This document shows, one piece after another, positions 8,470 to 16,947 of a stretch of 64,000 nt of DNA. Both the position numbers and the translations under genes were made by a program. Every line of letters starts with the position of its first letter. Position 1 is the first letter of the stretch. Source of the stretch: Arthrobacter sp. 9V (GTDB lineage: Bacteria > Actinomycetota > Actinomycetes > Actinomycetales > Micrococcaceae); the NCBI RefSeq assembly GCF_902506065.1, contig NZ_LR732912.1, positions 852,387 through 916,386 on the forward strand, given 5' to 3'. Under the pieces are notes generated by a model. The model ran no database searches and was not told where the DNA came from. It was given only the letters and a program-made list of their open reading frames with translations.

Positions 8470-9453
8470 ATGACTTCCGGCGCCCGCGTCACCATTGTGA
8501 CCCGAACCAAGAACCGTCCGATTTTCCTGGCACGGGCTTTGGACGACATCTTTGCCCAGACGTTCCAGGACTTCGAACTGGTGATAGTCAACGACGGCGG
8601 GAACCCGGCCGACGTCGACCACCTCACCGCCCAGCGGTCGGAAGCCGAGCGATCCCGCATCACCACTCTTCACCATGCTGAGTCAGCCGGCATGGAAGGT
8701 GCATCGAATGCCGGCCTCAAGGCAGGTTCCGGCGAGTTCGTGGTCATTCACGACGACGACGACTTCTGGTCCCCTGAGTTCCTGGCACGCACAGTGGCCT
8801 ACCTTGACGACCCCGCGCACGCTGCCGAAAGCGGTGTCATGGTGCGGACGGAAATTGTCATCGAACAGCTCGTGGAGGACAGGATCGAGCCCATCCGCCG
8901 TGAGATCTTCTGGGCAGACATGCGGCAGATAACGCTGGCAGACATGCTGAAGATCAACCGCGCGGTCCCCATCTCTTTCCTGTACCGACGCAATCTTCAC
9001 GACCATGTGGGCTACTACAACGAGAACCTTCCGGTGGTGGGGGACTGGGAATTCCACCTCCGCGTCCTGAGTCATTCGCGCGTAGGATTCCTCGACGGCG
9101 AACCTCTCGCTTTCTGGTCGCAGCGTCCGGAATCCGCTGGGCACCACAGCAACAGCATCTTCGCGAAGGTAGCGGAGCACGCCCAGTACGACGCATTGGT
9201 CCGCGACGATTATCTCCGCGACCAAGCCGCCCAAGGTGGACTTGGCACCATGCTTTACCTGACCCGGGTGCTTTCGGAGCAGGAGGACCTCATCGTTGCG
9301 CAGCAGCGACGCTTGGACGAGTCCGCGGCCAAACTTGACCATATTCTGGAGCGCCTCGAGGCGTTGAACCAGACTGTGGTGGTCCGGACCAGCGTGGGGG
9401 AGTTCCTGAAGAAGCCCATGCTTTTGGTGCGGAAGCTGCTGAGGCGCGGCTAG
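8470..9453 (+). CDS. Glycosyltransferase family 2 protein
   Basis: The product (327 residues from ATG 8470) has a GT-A fold N-terminus: RVTIVTRTKNRPIFLARAL, then LVIVNDGG and the metal-binding stretch VIHDDDDFW near residue 100, followed by GDWEFHLRVLSHS as the usual acceptor-side acidic motif. The C-terminal part (about residues 270-310) is a heptad-like charged helix, likely a short coiled coil. No membrane segment is present. Known relatives transfer sugars in surface polysaccharide or glycoconjugate synthesis; the acceptor is unknown. A TTG start at 8440 would overlap the phosphatase stop; ATG 8470 is preferred because the conserved domain starts 6 residues later. Confidence 0.82.
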   Translation: MTSGARVTIVTRTKNRPIFLARALDDIFAQTFQDFELVIVNDGGNPADVDHLTAQRSEAERSRITTLHHAESAGMEGASNAGLKAGSGEFVVIHDDDDFWSPEFLARTVAYLDDPAHAAESGVMVRTEIVIEQLVEDRIEPIRREIFWADMRQITLADMLKINRAVPISFLYRRNLHDHVGYYNENLPVVGDWEFHLRVLSHSRVGFLDGEPLAFWSQRPESAGHHSNSIFAKVAEHAQYDALVRDDYLRDQAAQGGLGTMLYLTRVLSEQEDLIVAQQRRLDESAAKLDHILERLEALNQTVVVRTSVGEFLKKPMLLVRKLLRRG

Positions 9454-9537
9454 CGGGCCGGCGGTGCCCACGCCGCCGGTGCTTCATGTGAGCCTCGACT
9501 ATCGACTGTGCTGTGCCTGAGGCCCTATGATCTCGGG

Positions 9538-9586
9538 AGGGCTGCTGATTAAGCGGCCCTTTCGTTCGCATAAATATGGGGGACCC
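9538..9586 (+). promoter_or_regulatory. Leader hairpin and strong ribosome-binding site
   Basis: AGGGCTGC (9538-9545) pairs with GCGGCCCT (9553-9560) around a 7-nt loop, one pair being G-T. It is followed by TTCGTTCGCAT and ATGGGGGACCC directly before ATG 9587. The same hairpin and following sequence precede the paralogous gene at 11941. It may stabilise mRNA or control translation; this is inferred from conservation. Confidence 0.55.
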
Positions 9587-11773
9587 ATGAGGGGTTATTC
9601 TCGCGGCCGTTTTCGGATCGCACTCACACTTTTAGCAGCACTCATTTTGGGTACATTCCCCGTCGGGCTCGCATCCCCGGCTTCAGCCGCGCCCGCGGGG
9701 AGCATTTCCGGAACTGTCGCGGTGCCCGCGGGGGTGATTGTTACTTCGGTCTACATTTATGCCGAAGGCGGCCCGACCTCTGCGAGCGCCCGGCCGAATG
9801 CCAGCGGCCAGTTTACTGTCTCAGGACTCGGAGCAGGCGAATATCGGCTGCGCTTCGTGAATTTTGCCTACGATCATCTGGTCATTAACTCCTACTACGG
9901 TAGTTTCAAATTTGATGATGCGACAAGGATCGCGGTGGCACAGGGTGCGGCGGTCACGGGAATCAATCACACTATGACCCCAGGTGGCAGAATCAAGGGA
10001 AGAGTGGTCATGCCGGCAGGTACCAATGCCGGAAATGTCTTTGTACATGCCAAGGTTCACAACGACTATCAAGCAGACAGCGATTGGTCATATCCCTCCG
10101 ACGGCGAGGGTAACTTCGAGCTTGGTCCGCTGGCCCCGGGTGAATATGTTGTCTCATTTACGCAAGCTTTTGGCTCCGAACCTTTTATTGAGACGCACTA
10201 TCCGGGAGTCCCCAACGGAGACTTGGCGACAAGGGTAAAGGTTGTTGATGGGCAAACAACTACCGGCATAAATCAGGTCTTGAGGAAGTCCGCATTGATT
10301 TCAGGGACCTTATCGAGCCCTGCACCGTTCGGCGGCACCGTTTTCGCAAAGCCGATCGGTGACCTTGGGAAGATGGCAGGATACGCGGCCGTCAAAGGTG
10401 GGTCTTACACCATCGGAGGGCTTGAAGCGGGGACCTACAAACTTGAATTCCGTTCCGAGGAGGCCACTTTTGCGTCCATGTGGCACGGCGGGGTTGCCGG
10501 ACCGGCTGCATCACCATCCGTAACTGTTGGAAATGCGCAGCATCTCAGTGGACTGTCGGATACAGCCGTAAAAGGGGCAACGATCAGGGGCTTCACGGCA
10601 GGCGACGTCAACTATCAAAGTGTGGACGTGGTCAACCTTGACGGAACGCTCGCAAACTACGTCAACACACTCAGATTGCTCGAGCCCGAGGAATACGCGG
10701 TCAGTGGGCTGTTTCCCGGGACTTACAAGGTCCAATTCAATCGCTATACCCATGACAGCTACCGCACCGCTCAGGAAGGGCAGTATCACAATGCCGTGCC
10801 CGAAGGTGCCGGCCTGGGAAGTGCCGCCGCAATTACTGTTGCTCCGGGCCAAACCGTCTCGAATATTAACCAAGTAAGACGCGTCGGAGGAACCCTGACA
10901 GGCAAACTTCTAGGTGCCAATGGCACCCCTTTGAAGGATGCGGCAGTTCGGGTTTATAGCAAGGATGGGCTCTTGGTCGTCCGTCGCGGGACAACGGCAG
11001 CTGATGGAGCGTTTAAGGTGACCGGGCTCAGCACGGGGCTCTATTTCGTGTCGGCTGCACCTGCAGGTGAGCCCGGTCCCATCTACTCCGGCAATGTTCT
11101 CACAGAGGTCAATGCCCGGTCCGTTTCCGCGTTCTCAGGGCAAAACACCGACGTCGGAACATTGAGCTACGCCACCGCTTCGCAGGGCGTCCAAGGCTTT
11201 GATGACGTCCCGATCGGCGCACAGTTTGAGAATGAAATGCAGTGGTTGGCTGACAAACAGATATCCACCGGCTGGGAATCCAACGGGGCGAGGATTTATA
11301 AGCCGCTAACTCCTGTCAACCGTGATGCCATGGCTGCGTTTATGTACCGGTTATCGGGCAAACCCGACTTCACGGCACCCAACGTTTCCCCTTTCAAAGA
11401 CCTGCCGGCGACGGCTCAGTTCTACAAAGAGATCACGTGGCTTGCCGACAAGGGGATTTCTACCGGCTGGCAAGAGGCTGACAAGACCAGGACCTATCGG
11501 CCGTTGCAGCCTGTGAACCGCGATGCGATGGCGGCTTTTATGTACCGCCTGGCTGGTGAGCCCGAGTTCACTGCGCCTGCAGAGTCACCTTTTGCCGACG
11601 TTCCTGTTGACGCCGAGTTCTACAAGGAGATCACGTGGCTTGCAGCTCAGGGGATCTCTACGGGGTGGACCGAGGCTGATGGGTCCAAGACGTATCGGCC
11701 CTTGCAGGCGGTGAATCGGGACGCGATGGCGGCGTTCATGTTCCGCTACAGTGCAAAGTTCGGCTCCAGCTAG
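9587..11773 (+). CDS. Secreted multidomain protein with beta-sandwich repeats and SLH-like repeats
   Basis: The 728-residue protein has a Sec signal peptide (SRGRFRIALTLLAALILG, cleavage after ASA near residue 35). Several carboxypeptidase-regulatory-like beta-sandwich repeats follow; their motif G.ISGTV.VPAG...GLGAGEYRLRF recurs about every 90 residues to residue 530. From about residue 535 three repeats of about 62 residues carry the pattern F.D.P....F..E..WLA...ISTGW, then YRPL.PVNRDAMAAFMYR. These resemble S-layer homology modules, so wall anchoring is the likely role. There is no catalytic motif. ATG 9587 has GGGGG 5 nt upstream. A paralogue follows in the same orientation, the result of tandem duplication. 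Confidence 0.82.
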   Translation: MRGYSRGRFRIALTLLAALILGTFPVGLASPASAAPAGSISGTVAVPAGVIVTSVYIYAEGGPTSASARPNASGQFTVSGLGAGEYRLRFVNFAYDHLVINSYYGSFKFDDATRIAVAQGAAVTGINHTMTPGGRIKGRVVMPAGTNAGNVFVHAKVHNDYQADSDWSYPSDGEGNFELGPLAPGEYVVSFTQAFGSEPFIETHYPGVPNGDLATRVKVVDGQTTTGINQVLRKSALISGTLSSPAPFGGTVFAKPIGDLGKMAGYAAVKGGSYTIGGLEAGTYKLEFRSEEATFASMWHGGVAGPAASPSVTVGNAQHLSGLSDTAVKGATIRGFTAGDVNYQSVDVVNLDGTLANYVNTLRLLEPEEYAVSGLFPGTYKVQFNRYTHDSYRTAQEGQYHNAVPEGAGLGSAAAITVAPGQTVSNINQVRRVGGTLTGKLLGANGTPLKDAAVRVYSKDGLLVVRRGTTAADGAFKVTGLSTGLYFVSAAPAGEPGPIYSGNVLTEVNARSVSAFSGQNTDVGTLSYATASQGVQGFDDVPIGAQFENEMQWLADKQISTGWESNGARIYKPLTPVNRDAMAAFMYRLSGKPDFTAPNVSPFKDLPATAQFYKEITWLADKGISTGWQEADKTRTYRPLQPVNRDAMAAFMYRLAGEPEFTAPAESPFADVPVDAEFYKEITWLAAQGISTGWTEADGSKTYRPLQAVNRDAMAAFMFRYSAKFGSS

Positions 11774-11784
11774 CCTGACCGATC

Positions 11785-11832
11785 ACCCGGAAGGGGTTGG
11801 GTCCGTTCGATGGGAACCAACCCCTTCCGGGT
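11785..11832 (+). terminator. Strong hairpin terminator between tandem paralogues
   Basis: ACCCGGAAGGGGTTGG (11785-11800) is perfectly complementary to 11817-11832, a 16-bp stem with a 16-nt loop. It lies 12 bp after the stop codon. The T-tract is poor, but stem length supports termination, making the two paralogues separate transcripts. Confidence 0.75.
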
Positions 11833-11891
11833 AGGGACCAGACTAAAAATGACCGCGTTTCGAATAATTAGCTTTCTCCATTAGGATCGCG

Positions 11892-11940
11892 AGGGGCCGC
11901 CACTTGCGGCCCCTTCGTTCGCATGAAACATGGGGGACCC
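11892..11940 (+). promoter_or_regulatory. Leader hairpin conserved with the upstream paralogue
   Basis: AGGGGCCGC (11892-11900) pairs perfectly with GCGGCCCCT (11906-11914) around CACTT. It is followed by TCGTTCGCATGAAAC and ATGGGGGACCC right before ATG 11941, nearly the same as at 9538-9586. Confidence 0.55.
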
Positions 11941-13854
11941 ATGAGAGGTTATTCTCGCGGCCGTTTGCGGCTCGCTCTCACTCTATTAGCAGCACTCATC
12001 TTGGGTGCCTTGCCTGCCGGGATCGCATCCCCGGCGTTTGCCGCAGCTACGGGCAGCATTTCCGGGACAGTCACCGTGCCCGCGGGCGTGGACGCGACAC
12101 AAATTACTGTTTTCGCCGGCCCAGAAGTTGGAAGCTACCAAACGGCTGACGTGGCCTCGGATGGAACGTTTACGGTTAGCGGACTTCCCGTAGGCAACGT
12201 CTGGGTACGTTTCTCGTACCGCTTCGGGCCGTCGCCGGTGGTTGATGCCTACTATTCAACCTCCCAGGATGGTTCAAAAACGCTCGTCAACGTTTCGGCG
12301 GGCGGCACCACCACGGGCATCAATCAGACGCTGAAGCCAGCTGCTATGGTCTCTGGCAAGATCTCGGTGCCAGCAGGTACGCCCGCTTTCACCGGGCAAG
12401 TCAGCCTTGAGGCGGGCCCCGACTACACCAAGAATGCATTCGTGGGTTCGGCGTGGATCAATGCCGGTAACTTGGGGAACTTCACCATCGGCGGTTTGGA
12501 GGCCGGAACCTACAAGCTTCGCTTCGCGTCATTCAGCGATAAGTGGGCCACCATGTGGCACGGCGGTGTGGCCGTTGCCGGCGCTTCTCAGTCCATAACC
12601 GTTGCAGCCGGGGAGCAGCTTTCCGGCGTTCAGGATTCCGCTGTCGCGGCGGCAACCATTTCCGGATCTGTCGCAGGCGCACCCGCCCCAGGCCCCACCA
12701 TGAGTGGTCCGGGCATGAGCATCACTGCCATTGCGCAGGACGGCACCGTTGTGGCGTCCACGGTCATGGAAACTTCGCAGACCACTTACACGCTGAAGAA
12801 CCTGCTGCCGGGCACGTATAAGGTTCAGTTCAACCGGACCAAGGGATTCATCTCCAATTACGAGGCTCAGCTGTACAAGGACCTCCCTGAGTCCGGGGGC
12901 GCGGGTAACGCAACGCCGGTGACGGTAGCCGCCGGACAGGCCCTGAACACCGTCAACGCAACCGTTCGCCAGGGCGGAACGTTGACTGGGAAGGTTCTGG
13001 GGCCCACTGGAGCACCGCTGAGCGGCGTGCGGGTCAACGTTTACACCAAGGATGAGTCACTGGTTACTCGTTTCTCCTTCACCGCAGCGGACGGGACCTT
13101 CAAGGTCACCGGCCTGACCACGGGACTCTACTTCGTGTCGGCTGAACCCGAAGGTACTGCGCCGATCTTCTCCGGCAATGTCCTTGCGGAGGCCAACGCC
13201 CGGTCCGTTTCCTCTTTTGTAGGCCAGAACACGGACCTCAGCACGCTGAGCTACGCTACTGCAACTCAGGGAACCCGGGGTTTTGATGATGTTCCGCTTG
13301 GCTCTCAGTTCCAGAATGAGATCCTCTGGTTGGCCAATAAGGGTATATCCACGGGTTGGGAAGCCAATGGGTCCAGGACTTACCAGCCGCTGACTCCGGT
13401 GAACCGTGACGCCATGGCTGCCTTCATGTACAGGTTGTCGGGTGAGCCTGAGTTCACGCCGCCCGCCGTGTCACCGTTCGCAGACCTCCCCACGGACGCC
13501 AAGTTCTACAAGGAGATCACCTGGCTTGCAGACAAGGGCATTTCCACCGGTTGGGAAGAGGCTGACAAGTCCAGGACCTACCGGCCGCTGCAGCCTGTGA
13601 ACCGCGATGCCATGGCTGCGTTCATGTACCGATTGGCTGAGCAGCCCGAGTTCGCGGCACCGGTACCTTCGCCGTTCATTGATGTTCCCGTCGGCGCTCA
13701 GTTCTACAAAGAGATCACCTGGCTCGCAGCTCAGGGCATCTCCACCGGTTGGTCTGAATCGGGCGGCAAGTCCTTCAAGCCATTGCAACCCGTGAACCGC
13801 GATGCAATGGCAGCATTCATGTTCCGCTACAACGCCAAGTTCGGCGCCGTTTAG
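11941..13854 (+). CDS. Secreted multidomain protein with SLH-like repeats, paralogue of 9587
   Basis: The 637-residue protein has almost the same signal peptide as its neighbour (MRGYSRGRLRLALTLLAA, cleavage near AFA-A). It has fewer beta-sandwich repeats, about one module (roughly 90 residues) less. The three C-terminal SLH-like repeats start near residue 446 (GFDDVPLGSQFQNEILWLA) and end at the C-terminus. Paired segments such as WATMWHGGVA and TGLYFVSAEPEG occur in both proteins, showing common origin. Expected location is the cell wall; no enzymatic motif is seen. It has its own leader and terminators on both sides, so it is monocistronic. Confidence 0.82.
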   Translation: MRGYSRGRLRLALTLLAALILGALPAGIASPAFAAATGSISGTVTVPAGVDATQITVFAGPEVGSYQTADVASDGTFTVSGLPVGNVWVRFSYRFGPSPVVDAYYSTSQDGSKTLVNVSAGGTTTGINQTLKPAAMVSGKISVPAGTPAFTGQVSLEAGPDYTKNAFVGSAWINAGNLGNFTIGGLEAGTYKLRFASFSDKWATMWHGGVAVAGASQSITVAAGEQLSGVQDSAVAAATISGSVAGAPAPGPTMSGPGMSITAIAQDGTVVASTVMETSQTTYTLKNLLPGTYKVQFNRTKGFISNYEAQLYKDLPESGGAGNATPVTVAAGQALNTVNATVRQGGTLTGKVLGPTGAPLSGVRVNVYTKDESLVTRFSFTAADGTFKVTGLTTGLYFVSAEPEGTAPIFSGNVLAEANARSVSSFVGQNTDLSTLSYATATQGTRGFDDVPLGSQFQNEILWLANKGISTGWEANGSRTYQPLTPVNRDAMAAFMYRLSGEPEFTPPAVSPFADLPTDAKFYKEITWLADKGISTGWEEADKSRTYRPLQPVNRDAMAAFMYRLAEQPEFAAPVPSPFIDVPVGAQFYKEITWLAAQGISTGWSESGGKSFKPLQPVNRDAMAAFMFRYNAKFGAV

Positions 13855-13882
13855 CCGAACAGCTGGTCCAAAACTGGGCAAA

Positions 13883-13920
13883 CGAAGGGCCGGTCTCCCG
13901 TTACGGAGGCCGGCCCTTCG
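13883..13920 (+). terminator. Hairpin terminator after the second paralogue
   Basis: A 16-bp stem, CGAAGGGCCGGTCTCC (13883-13898) against 13905-13920 with one G-T pair, encloses CGTTAC. It lies 28 bp after the stop codon. Confidence 0.75.
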
Positions 13921-13983
13921 CCGTGTCCGGACCGGGCACGAAAAATTCCTGCTGTACTCCACCGGGCATTCCTGTACCCTGTA

Positions 13984-14009
13984 TATATTACCGAACGGCC
14001 GGTCAGTAA
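13984..14009 (+). promoter_or_regulatory. PaaR-type operator overlapping the paaZ promoter
   Basis: A 22-bp imperfect palindrome spans 13988-14009 with half sites TTACCGAACGG and CCGGTCAGTAA (9 of 11 pairs). A likely -10 element TATATT at 13984-13989 overlaps its left edge; the -35 is unclear. Similar palindromes lie before paaI and paaA. Gram-positive and Thermus-type PaaR proteins are TetR-family repressors released by phenylacetyl-CoA, and such a protein is encoded nearby. Confidence 0.72.
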
Positions 14010-14070
14010 TGTTGGCTCCAGTCAACAGGGACCGTGCCGATTTCACGTGCCTTGGAAGGACCCATCGACG

Positions 14071-16170
14071 ATGACCACTACCGCAGTCGCCCCGGAAACC
14101 ACAGCCGTTGCAACCGTGCCCAGCTATATCCAGGATGCCTGGTGGACGCCCGCGCCGGACGCCAAGAAAGTCCCGGTCCGTGACGCAAGCACCGGAGAAG
14201 TCCTGGCCAACGTCAGCACCGACGGACTGGACCTTGCCGCCGTCGTAAATTACGGCCGCACCACCGGCCAAACGGAACTTGGGAAGCTGACGTTCCACCA
14301 GCGCGCGCTCAAACTCAAAGAACTGGCCATGTACCTCAACGGCCGCCGCGAAGAGCTCTACGAATCCTCCTCGCAGAGCGGCGCCACCAAGATCGACAAC
14401 ATGATCGACATCGACGGCGGCATTGGCGTGCTCTTCACGTTCGGCTCGAAGGGGCGACGCGAACTGCCCAACTCGCAGGTTGTTGTGGATGGTCACATGG
14501 AGACGCTGTCCAAGGACGGATCGTTCGTGGCCGAGCACATTTACACGCGCATTCCCGGTGTCGCGGTTCAGATCAACGCGTTCAACTTCCCGGTCTGGGG
14601 CATGCTGGAGAAGTTCGCCCCCGCGTTCCTCGCCGGTGTCCCCACCATCGTGAAGCCGGCGACGCCCACGGGTTACGTTGCCGCCGCGGCCGTGAAGGCA
14701 ATCGTTGAGTCAGGCATTCTTCCCGCAGGCTCGCTTCAGCTGATTTCCGGTTCCGCCCGGACAATTCTGGATGAGCTCGATTACCGCGACCTCGTGTCCT
14801 TCACGGGCTCGGCATCCACTGCCAACTCGCTGAAAGGCCACAAAAACGTGGTTCAGGGCGGAGTCCGTTTCACGTCCGAAACCGACTCCCTCAACGCGGC
14901 AATTCTCGGACCCGATGCCGTCCCCGGCACGCCGGAATTCGACGCTTTCATCAAGTCAGTGGTCACCGAGATGACGGTCAAGGCCGGCCAGAAGTGCACC
15001 GCCATCCGCCGCATCATCGTCCCGCAGTCGCTCACCTCCGACGTTGCGTCTGCCATCGGTGCACGCATCAATGAGCGCGTGGTGGTTGGGGATCCCCGCG
15101 CCGAGGGCGTCACCATGGGCGCCCTGGCGTCTCTGGAACAGCTCGCGGACGTCCGCGCTGCCGTTCAATCAATGCTCGACGCCGGTGGCGAGCTTGCGTA
15201 CGGGTCTCTGGATTCGCCGTCGGTCACCTCCGTTGGCGGCGCCGTGGGCGTGGTGGAAGACGGCGCGTTCATGTCCCCGGTCCTCTTGAGCTGGGCTGAC
15301 GCGGAGACAGAGGAAGTGCACTCGCTGGAGGCATTCGGGCCAGTTTCCTCGGTGATCGGATACTCGGATCTTCCTGACGCCATTCGCTTGGCCGCCCGCG
15401 GCTCCGGCTCCTTGGTGGCCTCGGTCTGCACCAACGATGCCGCTGTTGCGCAGGAGCTTGTGCTGGGTATCGCAGCCCACCACGGACGCATCCACATGCT
15501 CAACCGTGAAGATGCCCGCTCATCAACAGGTCACGGATCCCCGGTGCCGCACCTGGTCCACGGCGGGCCGGGACGTGCTGGTGGTGGCGAGGAACTGGGC
15601 GGCATCCGCTCGGTGATGCACCACATGCAGCGCACAGCCATCCAGGGTTCACCCAACATGCTGACAGCCGTTACGGGCCTGTGGCACACCGGCGCGGACC
15701 GGAACTTCACCGTGGAGACGGAAGGCGAGCACCCCTTCCGCAAGCACCTGTCCACGCTGCGAATCGGCGATGCAGTGCGTTCGGATCTCCGTGAGGTCAA
15801 ACTGGAGGACATCACCGCTTTCGCGAACTCCACCGGCGATACCTTCTACGCGCACACCAACCAGGAAGCTGCCGAAGCCAACCCGTTCTTCCCGGGCATC
15901 GTGGCTCATGGGTACTTGCTCTTAAGCTGGGCCGCCGGGCTCTTTGTGGAGCCCGCACCGGGCCCCGTCCTGGCCAACTATGGCTTGGAGAACCTGCGCT
16001 TCATCACCCCTGTTGCAGCGGGCGATTCCATTCGGGTAACGCTGACAGCCAAGAAGATCACGCCTCGTGAGACCGATGAGTACGGGGAGGTGGCCTGGGA
16101 CGCCGTCCTGACCAACCAGAACGATGAAATCGTGGCCACCTACGACGTCCTCACCCTCGTGGAGAAGTAA
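14071..16170 (+). CDS. paaZ: PaaZ: oxepin-CoA hydrolase / aldehyde dehydrogenase bifunctional enzyme
   Basis: The 699-residue protein is close to the usual PaaZ length of about 680. The N-terminal 530 residues form an aldehyde dehydrogenase domain: INAFNFPVWGMLEKFAPA near residue 175, VSFTGSA near 250 and the catalytic-Cys region VTVKAGQKCTAIRR near 305. The C-terminal 150 residues are a MaoC-like hot-dog domain with FYAHTNQEAAEANPFFPGIVAHGYLLLS, holding the Asp/His hydratase signature in a variant form. PaaZ hydrolytically opens the oxepin-CoA ring and oxidises the resulting aldehyde. ATG 14071 follows GGAAGGA by 10 nt; a longer frame starts 8 codons earlier inside the leader. Expression is probably controlled by the operator at 13988. 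Confidence 0.93.
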   Translation: MTTTAVAPETTAVATVPSYIQDAWWTPAPDAKKVPVRDASTGEVLANVSTDGLDLAAVVNYGRTTGQTELGKLTFHQRALKLKELAMYLNGRREELYESSSQSGATKIDNMIDIDGGIGVLFTFGSKGRRELPNSQVVVDGHMETLSKDGSFVAEHIYTRIPGVAVQINAFNFPVWGMLEKFAPAFLAGVPTIVKPATPTGYVAAAAVKAIVESGILPAGSLQLISGSARTILDELDYRDLVSFTGSASTANSLKGHKNVVQGGVRFTSETDSLNAAILGPDAVPGTPEFDAFIKSVVTEMTVKAGQKCTAIRRIIVPQSLTSDVASAIGARINERVVVGDPRAEGVTMGALASLEQLADVRAAVQSMLDAGGELAYGSLDSPSVTSVGGAVGVVEDGAFMSPVLLSWADAETEEVHSLEAFGPVSSVIGYSDLPDAIRLAARGSGSLVASVCTNDAAVAQELVLGIAAHHGRIHMLNREDARSSTGHGSPVPHLVHGGPGRAGGGEELGGIRSVMHHMQRTAIQGSPNMLTAVTGLWHTGADRNFTVETEGEHPFRKHLSTLRIGDAVRSDLREVKLEDITAFANSTGDTFYAHTNQEAAEANPFFPGIVAHGYLLLSWAAGLFVEPAPGPVLANYGLENLRFITPVAAGDSIRVTLTAKKITPRETDEYGEVAWDAVLTNQNDEIVATYDVLTLVEK

Positions 16171-16186
16171 CCCTCTTTCACGTCCC
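16171..16186 (+). repeat. Dispersed copy of the 7563 repeat unit
   Basis: CCCTCTTTCACGTCCC starts right after the paaZ stop codon and is identical to the first 16 bases of the 32-bp unit repeated at 7563-7676. Confidence 0.6.
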
Positions 16187-16216
16187 TCGGGTTTGGGCTT
16201 GTCCCTCGCTCACTAC

Positions 16217-16261
16217 GACGAAACGCCTTTCCACAGCATGTGGGAAGGCGTTTCGTCTTTT
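16217..16261. terminator. Long bidirectional hairpin terminator between paaZ and paaR
   Basis: A 19-bp stem, GACGAAACGCCTTTCCACA (16217-16235) against 16239-16257 with one G-T pair and loop GCA, is followed by TTTT on the plus strand. It separates the convergent paaZ and paaI-K-R transcripts. Confidence 0.88.
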
Positions 16262-16314
16262 CCATGGGGATGTGAGCGATCGTTCCGCTCGAGCACGCGG
16301 GATGTGAGCGAGGG

Positions 16315-16917
16315 TCAGGCGGCCGTGTGCAGCCCGTCGAAGGCCATGGTGATAACGTCGTCGGCGAGCTTCTCCGGGGACAGCGAGCCGCCGGGCTTGT
16401 ACCACTCCACAATCGAGTTGATGGTGCCGAACAACAGGCGTGTGACGGTGCGGGGATCGATGTCCTGGCGCAGGGAACCGTCTTCCCGGGCAGCGGCAAT
16501 GAGCTCCGCCACCTTGTGGTCGAAGGCACGCCGACGTTCCAGCGCGTCGCGCTCAATCTCCGTGTTGCCGCGCAAGCGCAGGAGGAGGGTCACGAACGGC
16601 AGCCTGTCCACCAGCACGGCAATGGTTTGCCGAAGCACGAACTCAAGCCGGGCGTCGGCGGGCCCGGACGTGGCGGAAGGTTCTTCCAGGATGGCTTCAA
16701 GGCCACCCAAAGCGTGGTCCAGGGCGAGCTTCAGCAGATCGCCCTTGGACGGCACGTGGTGATAGATGGCTGACTTGGAGATCCCGAGGTTCTCGGCCAG
16801 GATGCCCATGGACGTTGCGTCGTACCCGTGGCGGTTGAAGACGTCGACGGCGATGCGGAGCACGGACTGCTGGTCGTAACCGGGCCGTCCGCGCTTGGTG
16901 GTGGTCTCAGTAGGCAT
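16315..16917 (-). CDS. paaR: TetR-family regulator, probable PaaR of the phenylacetate genes
   Basis: The 200-residue protein has the TetR N-terminal DNA-binding domain: VLRIAVDVFNRHGYDATSM then LAENLGISKSAIYHHVPSKG (residues about 41-60), followed by a helical ligand domain of normal size. It is the last gene of paaI-paaK-paaR on the minus strand, 30 bp after paaK. Its position, with three similar palindromes before the paa transcripts, makes it the likely repressor responding to phenylacetyl-CoA, as known for TetR-type PaaR. That assignment is inferred from context. It would repress its own operon through the site at 18810-18831. Confidence 0.85.
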   Translation of the reverse strand: MPTETTTKRGRPGYDQQSVLRIAVDVFNRHGYDATSMGILAENLGISKSAIYHHVPSKGDLLKLALDHALGGLEAILEEPSATSGPADARLEFVLRQTIAVLVDRLPFVTLLLRLRGNTEIERDALERRRAFDHKVAELIAAAREDGSLRQDIDPRTVTRLLFGTINSIVEWYKPGGSLSPEKLADDVITMAFDGLHTAA

Positions 16918-16947
16918 GCTGGCATTTTCTCACGATCTCAAGCAAGC

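Noticed and set aside
13471..14538. 355-codon minus-strand frame across the end of the SLH-like gene and start of paaZ
   Set aside because: It crosses a terminator, an operator and two real genes on the other strand.
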